The notes below the pieces were generated by a model. It saw only the letters and a program-made list of their open reading frames with translations, searched no databases and had not been told where the DNA came from. A DNA stretch of 64,000 nt from DATMTS01 sp035564555 (lineage in GTDB: Bacteria; Actinomycetota; Actinomycetes; Actinomycetales; Microbacteriaceae): positions 31,512-95,511 of the forward strand of contig DATMTS010000027.1 in assembly GCA_035564555.1 (NCBI GenBank). The letters run 5' to 3'. Positions within the stretch are counted from its first letter, which is position 1. Each line of letters begins with the position of its first letter. Below, in pieces: positions 7,699 to 17,263 of this stretch. The position numbers and the translations under genes were made by a program.

Positions 7699-8994
7699 AT
7701 GGCAGACCGCGAATACGGCTTTCGCACGCGTGCAATCCACGCGGGCAACATCCCCGACCCCGTGACGGGAGCCAGGGCGCTGCCCATCTACCAGACGAGT
7801 GCGTTCGTCTTCGATGACACCGCGGATGCCGCGGCGCGGTTCGCGCTGCAGAAATACGGCAACGTCTACTCCCGCTTGGCGAACCCGACGGTGGCCAGCT
7901 TCGAGGAGCGGGTCGCGAGCCTGGAGGGCGGTCTCGGTGCCGTCGCGACGGCATCCGGTCTCTCGGCGCAGTACATCACGTTCGCGTCGCTGGCCGGCGC
8001 CGGAGACCACATCGTGGCCTCCGCCAGTCTCTACGGCGGCTCGATCACGCAGCTCGACGTGACACTGCGCCGATTCGGGGTCGAGACGACGTTCGTTTCC
8101 AGCTCCGACCCGGCCGACTATGCCGCGGCCATCACCGACAAGACGAAGCTGGTGTTCGCCGAGACCATCGCGAACCCGTCGGGCGAGATCGCCGACATCG
8201 AGGGCCTCGCCGAGGTCGCACACGCGGCAGGCATCCCCCTGATCATCGACTCGACGATCGCCACCCCCTACCTCAACCGCCCGTTCGAATGGGGCGCTGA
8301 CGTCGTCGTCCACTCAGCGACCAAGTTCCTCGGTGGTCACGGCACGACGCTCGGCGGCGTAGTGGTGGAGAGCGGCCGGTTCCACTGGCACAGCGAGAAG
8401 TTCCCCTTGTTCGGCCAGCCGGTTGCGACCTACGGCGGCCTGCAGTGGTCGGGCAACTTCGGCGAGTACGCGTTCCTCACCCGGCTGCGCGCCGAGCAGT
8501 TGCGCGACATCGGTCCGACGCTCGCCCCGCACTCCGCATTCCTGCTCGCGCAGGGTGTCGAGACCCTGTCGTTCCGCATGAAGGCGCACGTGGAGAATGC
8601 CCGCGCCGTCGCGCAGTGGCTGGATGCCGACCCGCGCGTCCAGCAGGTGTTCTGGGCGGGGCTGCCCTCGCATCCGCACCACGAACGGGCGGCGAAGTAC
8701 CTGCCGGAAGGCCCCGGTTCGGTGTTCAGCTTCGAGGTGGCCGGCGGCCGCGCGGCAGGGCAGGCGTTCATCGAGAACGTGAACCTGGCCAGCCATCTGG
8801 CGAACATCGGCGACGCCAAGACGCTGGTAATCCACCCCGCATCGACCACGCACGCGCAACTCACCGAGCAGCAACTGCTGGACGCCGGCGTGCTGCCCGG
8901 TCTCGTGCGTGTCAGCGTCGGCATCGAAGACGTCGACGACATCATCTACGATCTCGATCAGGCACTGGGCAAGGCCGAGGAGGCTGCGGCATGA
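7699..8994 (+). CDS. metY: O-acetylhomoserine aminocarboxypropyltransferase (direct sulfhydrylation)
   Basis: This 431-aa PLP enzyme of the Cys/Met metabolism family makes homocysteine from O-acetylhomoserine and sulfide. Visible features are FRTRAIHAGNIPDPVTGARA, YSRLANPT, the phosphate/ring-binding stretch LEGGLGAVATASGLSAQ, IIDSTIATPYLNRP, the PLP lysine in HSATKFLGGHGT, and RVSVGIEDVDDII at the end. Length and the long MetY-specific insertion (residues about 225-265) fit MetY better than MetB or MetC. The ATG at 7699 is used; the 8 codons before it in frame have no support. Its stop overlaps the start of the CoA-binding gene (ATGA), implying one operon. Confidence 0.93.
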   Translation: MADREYGFRTRAIHAGNIPDPVTGARALPIYQTSAFVFDDTADAAARFALQKYGNVYSRLANPTVASFEERVASLEGGLGAVATASGLSAQYITFASLAGAGDHIVASASLYGGSITQLDVTLRRFGVETTFVSSSDPADYAAAITDKTKLVFAETIANPSGEIADIEGLAEVAHAAGIPLIIDSTIATPYLNRPFEWGADVVVHSATKFLGGHGTTLGGVVVESGRFHWHSEKFPLFGQPVATYGGLQWSGNFGEYAFLTRLRAEQLRDIGPTLAPHSAFLLAQGVETLSFRMKAHVENARAVAQWLDADPRVQQVFWAGLPSHPHHERAAKYLPEGPGSVFSFEVAGGRAAGQAFIENVNLASHLANIGDAKTLVIHPASTTHAQLTEQQLLDAGVLPGLVRVSVGIEDVDDIIYDLDQALGKAEEAAA

Positions 8995-9563
8995 GCACGA
9001 CGACGGATGCGACGGTGCAATTGCCGAACGGCCTCAGCTGCGAGTTGCCGGCCGACTCCCCCCTCGCGCGGCTGCTGCGTTCCCAGCGCACCTGGGTCGG
9101 CCCGGACGCCAAGGAGCGGCTGAAGATCCTGCGCGCGGCGAAGTCGGTGGCTATCGTCGGGGCGTCCCCCAATCCGGCGCGCTCGAGCTACTTCGTCGGT
9201 ACCTATCTGCAGCAGTCCAGCGATTACCGGGTGTACTTCGTGAACCCGAACGCCGACACCATCCTCGGCGAGAAGGCGTACGCGTCGCTGAAGGACCTGC
9301 CGGAGGTGCCCGACATCGTTGACGTGTTCCGCCGCGGCAGCGACATCCCGTCGGTCATCGACGAGGTCGTCGAGATCGGGGCGCCGACCATTTGGGTTCA
9401 GCTGGGCATCTGGAACCAGGATGCCGCCGAGTACGGCGAGACGAAAGGCCTCACGGTCGTGATGGACCGGTGCATCAAGATCGAGCACGCGCGCTTCCAC
9501 GGCGGTCTGCACCTGCTCGGCTTCGACACCGGACAGATCACGGCGCGCAAGACGATCCGCTGA
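8991..9563 (+). CDS. CoA-binding domain protein (YccU-like)
   Basis: A 190-aa Rossmann-fold protein of the CoA_binding_2 family. The nucleotide-binding loop is VAIVGASPNPARSSYFVGTYL (residues about 52-72), followed by YFVNPNADTILGEKAY and DIVDVFRRGSDIP, then WVQLGIWNQDAAEYGETKGL and VMDRCIKIEH containing the conserved Cys. Relatives bind CoA or acyl-CoA but have no defined reaction. The gene starts inside the metY stop codon, so translation is probably coupled. Pairing with metY recurs in actinobacteria, which suggests a role around acetylated homoserine or sulfur assimilation; that role is inferred. Confidence 0.88.
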   Translation: MSTTTDATVQLPNGLSCELPADSPLARLLRSQRTWVGPDAKERLKILRAAKSVAIVGASPNPARSSYFVGTYLQQSSDYRVYFVNPNADTILGEKAYASLKDLPEVPDIVDVFRRGSDIPSVIDEVVEIGAPTIWVQLGIWNQDAAEYGETKGLTVVMDRCIKIEHARFHGGLHLLGFDTGQITARKTIR

Positions 9564-9648
9564 CGCGAGGCGAGCTCGCCCGCCCTGGCGAGCCGCCCCC
9601 GCACGATCGGCCGGCGGCCGCGACGTCCTCGCGCGCAAGAATGGTGCG

Positions 9649-10155
9649 ATGACGCTTTTGATCCGCGACGTGGTCGCTGCAGACGCGGAAGCTCTCGGCC
9701 GCATGCACCACGCGAGCTGGGTCGAGGCCTACTCGTCGCTTCTTCCCGACGAGTTCTGGCATACGTACCTGCCCGAGACGCGCATCGAGCAGTATCGGCG
9801 CAGCCTGCTAGAGCCCCAGCCGGGAACGCGTTTGGTCGTCGCCGAGGTCGATGGCGCGATCGTCGGGCATGCCATGACCGGGCCGGGCACCGACGGTGCC
9901 GGCGGGCTGTACCCGGCGGTGCGCGAACGCGAGGTCTATTCGATCTACGTGCTCGCGGCGCACCATGGGTCGGGCTTGGGGCAGAGCCTGTTGGATGCCG
10001 TGCTCGCACCCGATGAAGCCGCCCAGTTGTGGGTGTTCGAGAACAATCCGCGAGCCATCGCCTTCTACCGGCGCAACGGATTCACACCGAACGGCACGCG
10101 ACACGTGTTCGGCGCGAGATTCGGCAATCAGCCGGAGATCCGGATGGTGCGCTAG
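9649..10155 (+). CDS. GNAT family N-acetyltransferase
   Basis: The 168-aa protein has the GNAT fold: the N-terminal IRDVVAADAEALGRMHHASWVEAY, then strand 4 YSIYVLAAHHGSGLGQSLLDAV. This carries the acetyl-CoA pyrophosphate loop in the variant form H-H-G-S-G-L-G rather than the usual R/Q-x-x-G-x-G/A. It ends with LWVFENNPRAIAFYRRNGF, typical of the RimI/YesJ-like group. The acceptor substrate is unknown. It lies 85 bp downstream of the CoA-binding gene and converges on the MFS gene. Confidence 0.88.
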   Translation: MTLLIRDVVAADAEALGRMHHASWVEAYSSLLPDEFWHTYLPETRIEQYRRSLLEPQPGTRLVVAEVDGAIVGHAMTGPGTDGAGGLYPAVREREVYSIYVLAAHHGSGLGQSLLDAVLAPDEAAQLWVFENNPRAIAFYRRNGFTPNGTRHVFGARFGNQPEIRMVR

Positions 10156-10162
10156 CGGTGCC

Positions 10163-11413
10163 TCACGCCGGCGTCGCGAGATCCTCTCGCGCGCGCCGCG
10201 GCATCCTCAGGGCATAGGCGGACGCCACGAGCATCAGTGCGGCCGCGACGGAGAACGCCGCGGCGAACGAGGAGACGTCCACGAGCCATCCGGCGACCAG
10301 CGGTCCGAGGATGGCGCCGAAGTCGGAGAACATCGAGAAGACGGCGACGGGCGTGCCGCCACGGGATCCGGCCGCGTCTCCGACCGCGGCGGCGGGGGCG
10401 GTGGCCATGAAGGCGGCGGTGACCCCGTAAAAGGCCAGCAACACGATCAGCACCCACAAGTTCGGAGCGAACGGCACCGCGAACAGGGCGACGGCGCCGA
10501 GGGAGAATGCGCCGACGATCGCAGGCCTACGGCCCACGGTGTCGACGAACCTGCCGGCCGGGGCAAGGGCCGCGGTCTGTGCGACGGCCGCGATGGCGAA
10601 GGCGATGCCGGTCCATGTCGGGGTGTAATGCAGCGCCTCCACGATCAGCACGGGCACCAAGGCGCTGCGCACGCCGAGCGCCGCCCAGCCCTGGGAGAAG
10701 TTCGCGAGGCAGGCGGCGCGGTATCCACGATCGCGCAACACCTCTCGGAACGGCTTCACGGGCGTCTCGGCGGCATCCGGCTGCTCGCGCGTGCGCGGCC
10801 GCAACATGAAGAGGCCGATCAGTCCAGCGACGACGAGGGTGCCGGCGTAGAAGAAGAACGGCGCGCGCAACGACACGAGCGCGAGAACACCGCCGAGCGC
10901 CGGCCCCGCCATGCCGCCGATCAGAAAGCCGCCCTGATAGAAACCAACCGCACGGCCGCGGATCGCAGGGGACGTCGAGCCGAGCAGCAACGTCATCGCC
11001 GAGACGGTGAACATGGCTGAGCCGATGCCGCCGGCGCCGCGCAGCAACAGCACCTGGGGGTAGTTCTGAGCCACTCCGACCAGAGCGCTGGAGAGAGCGA
11101 CGATGCCGATGCCGATCGCCAGCACCGTGCGCTCACCGCCGCGGTTGATCAGCCAACCGCAGAACGGGCTGGAGACGATCCGCATCAGAGCGAATGCTGA
11201 GACGACCGCGCCGATCTCCAGATAGCCGACCCCGAAGCTCCGCACGAACACCGGCAGCACCGGAACGACGACGCCGAACCCGACCATCACGAAGAACGCC
11301 ACCACGCCGAGCACGACGACCTCGCGCCCGAGGCGCGGCTTGCCATCTCCCCGGCCGGGAAGGGACGCCGACTCACCGGCTGAAAACGGCTCCCCCGGCG
11401 ACGCGTTGGTCAT
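10163..11413 (-). CDS. MFS transporter, drug-efflux type
   Basis: A 416-aa protein with about 12 transmembrane helices and charged cytoplasmic ends. The loop between helices 2 and 3 reads GWLINRGGERTVLAIGIG, a variant of the MFS D/N-R-x-G-R signature, and the second half repeats it with GRFVDTVGRRPAIV. The central loop (RPRTREQPDAAET) divides two six-helix halves. The pattern fits the TetA/multidrug proton antiporters, exporting small molecules across the cytoplasmic membrane. The substrate cannot be told from the sequence. It converges on the GNAT gene with only 7 bp between stops. Confidence 0.87.
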   Translation of the reverse strand: MTNASPGEPFSAGESASLPGRGDGKPRLGREVVVLGVVAFFVMVGFGVVVPVLPVFVRSFGVGYLEIGAVVSAFALMRIVSSPFCGWLINRGGERTVLAIGIGIVALSSALVGVAQNYPQVLLLRGAGGIGSAMFTVSAMTLLLGSTSPAIRGRAVGFYQGGFLIGGMAGPALGGVLALVSLRAPFFFYAGTLVVAGLIGLFMLRPRTREQPDAAETPVKPFREVLRDRGYRAACLANFSQGWAALGVRSALVPVLIVEALHYTPTWTGIAFAIAAVAQTAALAPAGRFVDTVGRRPAIVGAFSLGAVALFAVPFAPNLWVLIVLLAFYGVTAAFMATAPAAAVGDAAGSRGGTPVAVFSMFSDFGAILGPLVAGWLVDVSSFAAAFSVAAALMLVASAYALRMPRRAREDLATPA

Positions 11414-11551
11414 TCCTACAGGCTATGCGCAGGCGGCGACGCCGGGAACGCCCCCGGTGCCGTACCGCAGGTGGATGACGCGCCCAGGGGATGTGCCGTA
11501 CCTTCAGTACGGAATCGCCCATCGGGCGACCGGGGCGTCGACGGCTTGGGG

Positions 11552-12226
11552 GTGCGGATCGTGCAGCAACTGACCGATTTCGCGCTCGCGCTCGCCTCCT
11601 CTCCCCTGCTGTACCTCGTCGTTCTCGCCCTGGTGATCATCGACGGATTCTTCCCCCCGGTGCCCAGCGAGTCGGTCATCATCGCGGTGGCGGCCATCGC
11701 GGTCTCGCACGGTGCGCCCAACATCTGGCTCATAGCGGTGGTCGCGGCGCTAGGGGCGGCCGTCGGCGACAACATCGCATACGCCCTCGGTCGCGGGCTG
11801 GGCGTCGACCGGTTCGCCTGGATGCGCGGACCACGCGTCGCAGCCGGCATCGCGCGAGCAGGCCGGGGGCTGCAGCGCAGCCCCGCCGCGTTGGTACTGA
11901 CCGCGCGTTACGTGCCGATCGGGCGAATCGCAGTGAATATGACGGCGGGCGCCACCGGCTTCCGCTGGACGCGATTCTGGCCGCTCACCGCGGTGGGCGC
12001 AGCGCTGTGGTCGGCCTATTCGGTGCTAATCGGAATCGCCGCTGGGCACTGGTTGCACGCGCATCCGCTGCCTGCGGCGCTCCTCGGCATCGGCATCGCC
12101 ATCGCCCTCGGCATCGCGATCGATCGGGTCACGCTCGCCGTCTCACGTCGGCGCAACGCTGCACGCTCTGCAGATGCGCACGATGCAAGAAAGCTGCGCG
12201 AGAGCCCCCCTACGCTGGAGGAGTGA
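11552..12226 (+). CDS. DedA family membrane protein
   Basis: A roughly 224-aa membrane protein of the DedA/SNARE-associated family. Signatures are the first re-entrant segment FFPPVPSESVII, then VVAALGAAVGDNIAYALGR, and after a cytoplasmic loop the conserved LVLTARYVPIGRIAVNMTAGATGFRWTRF, whose F/Y-x-R-x-x-P-x-x-R core is diagnostic. DedA proteins act in lipid-carrier recycling and proton-motive-force homeostasis. The GTG at 11552 is preferred because it follows a G-rich run and precedes the first hydrophobic segment; GTG at 11561 or ATG at 11471 are alternatives. Its TGA overlaps the start of the serine dehydratase gene (GTGA). Confidence 0.85.
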   Translation: MRIVQQLTDFALALASSPLLYLVVLALVIIDGFFPPVPSESVIIAVAAIAVSHGAPNIWLIAVVAALGAAVGDNIAYALGRGLGVDRFAWMRGPRVAAGIARAGRGLQRSPAALVLTARYVPIGRIAVNMTAGATGFRWTRFWPLTAVGAALWSAYSVLIGIAAGHWLHAHPLPAALLGIGIAIALGIAIDRVTLAVSRRRNAARSADAHDARKLRESPPTLEE

Positions 12227-13653
12227 CAGCGTACGTCTCGGCCCTCGACCTCTTCACGATCGGGATCGGCCCTTCCAGTTCGCACACCGTCGGTCCGATG
12301 CGAGCGGCACGGGCGTTCTCGAAGGCCCTCGAACACGCCGGGCTTCTCGAGGCCGTGACGCGCGTGCACGTCACCCTGTACGGTTCGCTCGGCTCCACCG
12401 GACTGGGGCATGGAACACCGGATGCCGTGGTGGCGGGTCTGGCCGGTGAGCGCCCCGAGACCTGCGACCCGGATGCCGTGCGCGGCTCCTGGTCGCGGCT
12501 GCCGGATGCGACCGCCGCATCGTCACAACCGACGACCTCGACGACGCCGACTACCCCGACGGAACCTGCGGGCAGGGTGCTGCTGAACCGACGGCATCCG
12601 ATCGCCATGTTGCGGGGTGACATCGCGTTCGAACCCCGCACCCGCCTGCCCGGACATCCGAATGCCCTGCGCTTCACGGCGTGGCGGAACGGGCAGGATC
12701 GTCCCGTGCTCGAGCAGGCGTACTACTCGATCGGCGGCGGATTCATCCGTCTCGACGGGGCGACGGCATCCTCCGTCGATCGAGCCGAGCATCCGTACCC
12801 GTTCTCGACCTCCGCCGAGCTGATCGCGTTGACCGACGTGACCGGTCTCAGCATCGACGGCATCGCTCTCGCCAACGAGCAGGCGCTGCACGGCGAGGAG
12901 GGCATCAGCGCCGGGTTGGATGCCGTCTGGGAGGCCATGGCAGCGAGCGTCACGGCCGGGCTCGCCGCGCGAGGTGAGTTGCCCGGCGGTCTCGGCGTGC
13001 GCAGACGGGCGGCTTCGGTACGCGGTCAGCTCGAGGAGTGCGATGCCGAAGGCGAACGAGACACCTCGATCGAGTGGCTGCACGCGTTCGCGCTGGCCGT
13101 CAACGAACAGAACGCGTCGGGCGGCCGCGTCGTCACCGCGCCGACGAACGGAGCGGCAGGCATCATTCCCGCCGTCGGCCACTACTACCTGCGGTTCGTT
13201 CCCGGCGCCTCCGCCCAGGGCATCCGCCGTTTCCTGCTCACCGCGACGGCGATCGGATCGTTGTTCAAGGCCAACGCGTCGATCTCCGGCGCCGAGGCGG
13301 GCTGCCAGGGCGAGGTCGGGTCGGCGTGCGCGATGGCGGCGGGCGGCCTGTGCGCGGTGCTGGGCGGCACACCCCGCCAGGTCGAGAACGCCGCCGAGAT
13401 CGCCATGGAGCACCACCTGGGGCTCACCTGTGACCCCGTCGGCGGTCTCGTGCAGGTGCCATGCATCGAGCGCAACGCCATCGCCGCCTCGACGGCGGTC
13501 TCTGCTGCCCGTCTCGCCCTGCACGGCGACGGGACGCACCTGGTCTCGCTCGACACCGTGATCGAGACGATGCGCCAGACCGGCCTCGACATGTCGACGA
13601 AGTACAAGGAGACCAGCGAGGGCGGCCTCGCTGTCAGCGTTCCGGACTGCTGA
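12223..13653 (+). CDS. sdaA: L-serine ammonia-lyase, iron-sulfur-dependent
   Basis: The 476-aa single-chain enzyme deaminates L-serine to pyruvate and ammonia. The beta domain comes first (SALDLFTIGIGPSSSHTVGPMRAA, then GSLGSTGLGHGT), followed by the alpha domain from about residue 280. The alpha domain contains the [4Fe-4S] cysteines in AEAGCQGEVGSACAMAA and LTCDPVGGLVQVPCIERN. VVTAPTNGAAGIIPAV and MSTKYKETSEGGLAV are further family signatures. A Ser/Thr/Pro-rich linker (about residues 98-112) between conserved blocks is unusual. Translation starts at a GTG inside the dedA stop codon, with GGAG just upstream, so the two are coupled. Confidence 0.93.
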   Translation: MTAYVSALDLFTIGIGPSSSHTVGPMRAARAFSKALEHAGLLEAVTRVHVTLYGSLGSTGLGHGTPDAVVAGLAGERPETCDPDAVRGSWSRLPDATAASSQPTTSTTPTTPTEPAGRVLLNRRHPIAMLRGDIAFEPRTRLPGHPNALRFTAWRNGQDRPVLEQAYYSIGGGFIRLDGATASSVDRAEHPYPFSTSAELIALTDVTGLSIDGIALANEQALHGEEGISAGLDAVWEAMAASVTAGLAARGELPGGLGVRRRAASVRGQLEECDAEGERDTSIEWLHAFALAVNEQNASGGRVVTAPTNGAAGIIPAVGHYYLRFVPGASAQGIRRFLLTATAIGSLFKANASISGAEAGCQGEVGSACAMAAGGLCAVLGGTPRQVENAAEIAMEHHLGLTCDPVGGLVQVPCIERNAIAASTAVSAARLALHGDGTHLVSLDTVIETMRQTGLDMSTKYKETSEGGLAVSVPDC

Positions 13654-13761
13654 CCGCGTCGCCGCCCGTCGCAGCGGCGCCGGTCGCGTCGCCGCCACCC
13701 GGGATTACCGAATGTTGCGAGCCGGCGAGCGGCGCGAACCTCGGCGTTCTACCGTGAAGGC

Positions 13762-14682
13762 GTGACAGCACCGAATTCCGACCCCAGTACGACCCTCGAT
13801 CGCGCGATCACGCCCGGGCCCCTTGTGGCCGACCCGACCGTCTCGACGCAGTGGCTCGCCGACCATCTCGGTTCCGACGGGCTCGTCGTGCTCGACGCGA
13901 GCGTGTTGCAGGTGGAGGGGTTCGGCGGCAAGCCCGCCTATGTCACGGGTCACGAGCAGTACCTCGTGCACGGGCACATTCCGGGTGCCGTTTTCGCCGA
14001 CATCCTCGAGGTGTTCAGCGACCCGGCGGGCAAGCACGGCTTCACCCGACCGAGTGCGGAACTGTTCGAGGCCGCGGCCGACGCGGTCGGCGTCGACAAC
14101 AACACGGCCGTCGTCGTCTACGACACCTCGGTGGGACACTGGGCGTCTCGAATCTGGTGGCTGTTCCGTTCGTTCGGCTACGACAACGTCGCCGTCCTCG
14201 ACGGCGGCCTGAAGAAGTGGACGGCCGAAGGTCGCAGCACCGAGCGCGGCCACGTCGAACCCCGTGTCGCGGGCGGGTTCGTCGCCCGGGAGCGCGACGA
14301 GTCCTGGGTCGACAAGGAACAGGTGCAGGCGATCGTCTCGGGTGAGGTGGACGGCGTGCTGGTATGCGGCGTTCCGCCGCGCGAGTTCACCGGCGAGGTC
14401 AACCATCGTGCCCGCGCCGGCCACATTCCGGGTAGCGTGAGTGCGCCCGCGGGCCGGCTGGTCGACCGTGAGACCAATGCGTTCCTCCGACCGGATGCCC
14501 TCCGTTCCGTCTTCGGCGACGGCATCGGCGGGCGCGTGGTGACCTATTGCGGTGGCGGGATCGCTGCGGCAGCAGACGCGCTCGCTCTCGCCCTGCTCGG
14601 TCATGACGACGTCTCGATCTACGACGGATCGCTCAACGAGTGGTCGTCGGATCCCTCTGCGCCGCTGGAGATCGCGGTCTGA
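13762..14682 (+). CDS. sulfurtransferase, two rhodanese domains
   Basis: The 306-aa protein has two rhodanese domains. The N-terminal, non-catalytic one contains GHEQYLVHGHIPGAVFADI and VVVYDTSVGHWASRIWWLFRSFG. The C-terminal one contains RAGHIPGSVSAPAG and the active-site loop TYCGGGIAAAADALAL with the persulfide-forming cysteine. Such proteins pass sulfane sulfur from thiosulfate or 3-mercaptopyruvate to an acceptor. The loop CGGGI differs from both typical TST (CRKGVT) and MST (CGSGVT) loops, so the donor is uncertain. It starts at GTG 13762 after GTGAAGG and converges on the helicase gene. Confidence 0.9.
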   Translation: MTAPNSDPSTTLDRAITPGPLVADPTVSTQWLADHLGSDGLVVLDASVLQVEGFGGKPAYVTGHEQYLVHGHIPGAVFADILEVFSDPAGKHGFTRPSAELFEAAADAVGVDNNTAVVVYDTSVGHWASRIWWLFRSFGYDNVAVLDGGLKKWTAEGRSTERGHVEPRVAGGFVARERDESWVDKEQVQAIVSGEVDGVLVCGVPPREFTGEVNHRARAGHIPGSVSAPAGRLVDRETNAFLRPDALRSVFGDGIGGRVVTYCGGGIAAAADALALALLGHDDVSIYDGSLNEWSSDPSAPLEIAV

Positions 14683-14698
14683 GCCGAAGGGCGCTGCC

Positions 14699-17263
14699 TC
14701 AGAGCCGGTCGACGCCCGTGACGCGGAGCACGGCGACGCCCTGCTCTGCGGATGCCGCGAGGTCGACGTCGGCAGCGATGCCCCAATCGTGGTCGCCGGC
14801 GGGATCGGCGAGGATCTGACGCACCCGCCAGACGCCCTCGACGGCATGCTCGTCGATCATGATCATGGATGAACTGCGCGCGTCCGCGTCCGTGCCGATC
14901 TCGTCGTGCTCGGCGAAGTAGGCGTCCAGGGCCCGTGACCAGGCCGCGGCGCCGAATTCAGGATCGAGTTCGGCCAGGGCATCGACCCGCTCGAGTGCCG
15001 CCGACTGCACCCGCCGGAACAGCTCGTTGCGCACCAGCACCGTGAACGCGCGACGGTTCGTCGTGACGTCGTGTGCCTGCGGGCCGTGCTCCCGGTCGGC
15101 GACGACGACCGATCGGGTCGTGGCATCCGGGTGCACGAGCTCCTCCCATTCATCCAACAGGCTGGAGTCGACCTGGCGCACGACTTCGCCGAGCCACTCG
15201 ATCAGATCGAGCAGCGCTTCGTCCTTCAGCTCGTCCGGAATCGTCTGACGCACCGCCCGGTACGCGTCGGTGAGGTAACGCAGCACGACGCCCTCGCTGC
15301 GGCTGAGCTTGTAGAACGAGACGTACTCCGTGAACGTCATGGCTCGTTCGAACATGTCACGAACAACGGACTTCGGGCTCAATGCGAAGTCGCGCACCCA
15401 GGGCTGACGCGCAGCGAAGGTCTCATACGCCTGCTCGAGCAGTTCGGCGAGCGGTTCGGGGTGCGTCACCTTCTCGAGCAGCTCCATCCGCTCCTCGTAC
15501 TCGACGCCCTCCGCTTTCATCGCGGCGACTGCTTCGCCGCGCGCCATGAACTGCTGGGCGGCGAGCACGGCGCGAGGATCATCCAGGGTCGATTCGACGA
15601 TCGAGATGAGGTCGAGGGCGTAATCCCCGGTGCCGGCGGAGGCGGCGGCATCCGCATCGATGAGCTCGAAGGCGGCCAGGGCGAACGGCGACAGCGGCTG
15701 GTTCAACGCGAAGTTCGGCTGCAGATCCACGGTCAGCCCGATGCCTTCCGGCGTGCTGTGCACGATGCCGGCGTCGCGTAGCGTGCGGTAGATCGCCAGC
15801 GCACGTCTGGCCAGTTCGAGTTGCCGTTTCCACGGCTCGTGGTTGTCGAACACCAAGGCATGCACGTTGCGGAATACATCCCCGCCGCGCGCGATCACGT
15901 TGATCAGCATCGCGCTCGTGATCTGCAGCTGCGGGGTCAGCCGCTCCGGTTCGGCGGCGATCAGGCGCCGGTACGACGGCTCACCCCAGGAGACGAAGCC
16001 CTCCGGAGCCTTCTTGCGAACGATCTTGCGCTTCTTCTTCGGGTCATCGCCGGCCTTGGCGACGGCGCGCAGGTTCTCGACGTCGTGCTCGGGCGCCTGC
16101 GCGACGACCGTTCCCGCCGCATCGAAGCCCGCGCGACCCGCGCGGCCGGCGATCTGGTGGAACTCCCGCGCGGTGAGTTGTCGCATCCTGCTGCCGTCGT
16201 ACTTCGTCAGGGCGGTCAGCAGCACGGTGCGGATGGGCACATTGATGCCGACACCGAGCGTGTCGGTGCCGCAGATCACGCGCAGCAGACCGAGCTGTGC
16301 GAGCTGCTCGACCAGACGACGGTACTTCGGCAGCATGCCGGCGTGATGCACGCCCACCCCGAGACGAATCAACCGGGACAACGTGGTGCCGAAACCGGTG
16401 GAGAAGCGGAACGCGCCGATCGCCTCGGCGATGGCATCCCGTTGCTGCCGACCGGCCACCTTCGCCCCGGCGAGCGCCTGCGCACGCTCGAGAGCGGCCG
16501 CCTGCGCGAAGTGCACGACATAGATCGGCGCTCGTCCGTCGGCCAGCAGGTCGTCGATCGTCTCGTGCACGGGCGTCGTCGCATACTCGTAGTCCAGCGG
16601 CACGGGCCGATCGACGCCGGTGATGGTCTCCGTCTCGCGCCCGGTGCGCTGCGCGAGGTCGTCGGCAAGCCAACCGACGTCGCCGAGCGTCGCCGACATC
16701 AGCACGAACTGAACCCCGGCCAGCGTGAGCAGCGGCACCTGCCAGGCCCACCCGCGATCCGGGTCGGCGTAGAAATGGAACTCGTCCATCACGACCTGCC
16801 CGACGGGGGCATCCGGCCCGTGCCGCAACGCGAGGTTGGCGAGGATCTCGGCCGTGCAGCAGACGATGGGGGCGTCGGGGTTGACTGCCGAATCGCCGGT
16901 CATCATGCCGACGTTCGCCGCGCCGAACACCTCGACGAGAGCGAAGAACTTCTCCGACACGAGCGCCTTGATCGGCGCGGTGTAGTAGCTGCGCACGCCT
17001 TCGGCCAAGGCGAACGCGTGCGCGCCGACCGCGACCAGCGACTTGCCCGTGCCGGTCGGCGTGCTCAGGATCACGTTGACCCCGCTCGCGATCGCGATCA
17101 GGGCATCCTCCTGGGCCGGATACGGCGTCAGCCCCCGGTCGGCGACCCAGCCGAGGAACACGTCGAGCACCTGGTCTGCCTGTGCAGCACCGCCGGGACC
17201 GGTCGTGACGGCCTCGATGCGCTCTGGCAGAGAGGCAGTCCCTTCCACCGCAGCGGGCGTCAT
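14699..17263 (-). CDS. DEAD/DEAH-box helicase with DUF3516 C-terminus
   Basis: The 854-aa protein has a superfamily 2 helicase core and a long C-terminal region of the actinobacterial DUF3516 type. Core motifs: STPTGTGKSLVA (Walker A), YTAPIKALVSEKF (Ia), VVMDEFHFYADPDRGW (DEFH in place of DExH), LMSATLGD (III), FSTGFGTTLSRL, ICGTDTLGVGINVP (V) and QIAGRAGRAGFD (VI). This is the Ski2/Mtr4-like group, so an RNA substrate is likely. The ATG at 17263 follows AAAGAGGCGACC and overlaps the stop of the upstream LysR-like gene (ATGA); the enormous in-frame extension to 18133 is not coding in this frame. Confidence 0.88.
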   Translation of the reverse strand: MTPAAVEGTASLPERIEAVTTGPGGAAQADQVLDVFLGWVADRGLTPYPAQEDALIAIASGVNVILSTPTGTGKSLVAVGAHAFALAEGVRSYYTAPIKALVSEKFFALVEVFGAANVGMMTGDSAVNPDAPIVCCTAEILANLALRHGPDAPVGQVVMDEFHFYADPDRGWAWQVPLLTLAGVQFVLMSATLGDVGWLADDLAQRTGRETETITGVDRPVPLDYEYATTPVHETIDDLLADGRAPIYVVHFAQAAALERAQALAGAKVAGRQQRDAIAEAIGAFRFSTGFGTTLSRLIRLGVGVHHAGMLPKYRRLVEQLAQLGLLRVICGTDTLGVGINVPIRTVLLTALTKYDGSRMRQLTAREFHQIAGRAGRAGFDAAGTVVAQAPEHDVENLRAVAKAGDDPKKKRKIVRKKAPEGFVSWGEPSYRRLIAAEPERLTPQLQITSAMLINVIARGGDVFRNVHALVFDNHEPWKRQLELARRALAIYRTLRDAGIVHSTPEGIGLTVDLQPNFALNQPLSPFALAAFELIDADAAASAGTGDYALDLISIVESTLDDPRAVLAAQQFMARGEAVAAMKAEGVEYEERMELLEKVTHPEPLAELLEQAYETFAARQPWVRDFALSPKSVVRDMFERAMTFTEYVSFYKLSRSEGVVLRYLTDAYRAVRQTIPDELKDEALLDLIEWLGEVVRQVDSSLLDEWEELVHPDATTRSVVVADREHGPQAHDVTTNRRAFTVLVRNELFRRVQSAALERVDALAELDPEFGAAAWSRALDAYFAEHDEIGTDADARSSSMIMIDEHAVEGVWRVRQILADPAGDHDWGIAADVDLAASAEQGVAVLRVTGVDRL

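Noticed and set aside
11491..12222. In-frame extension upstream of the serine dehydratase
   Set aside because: It runs through dedA in another frame. The GTG at 12223 sits at the conserved N-terminus and in the dedA stop codon.
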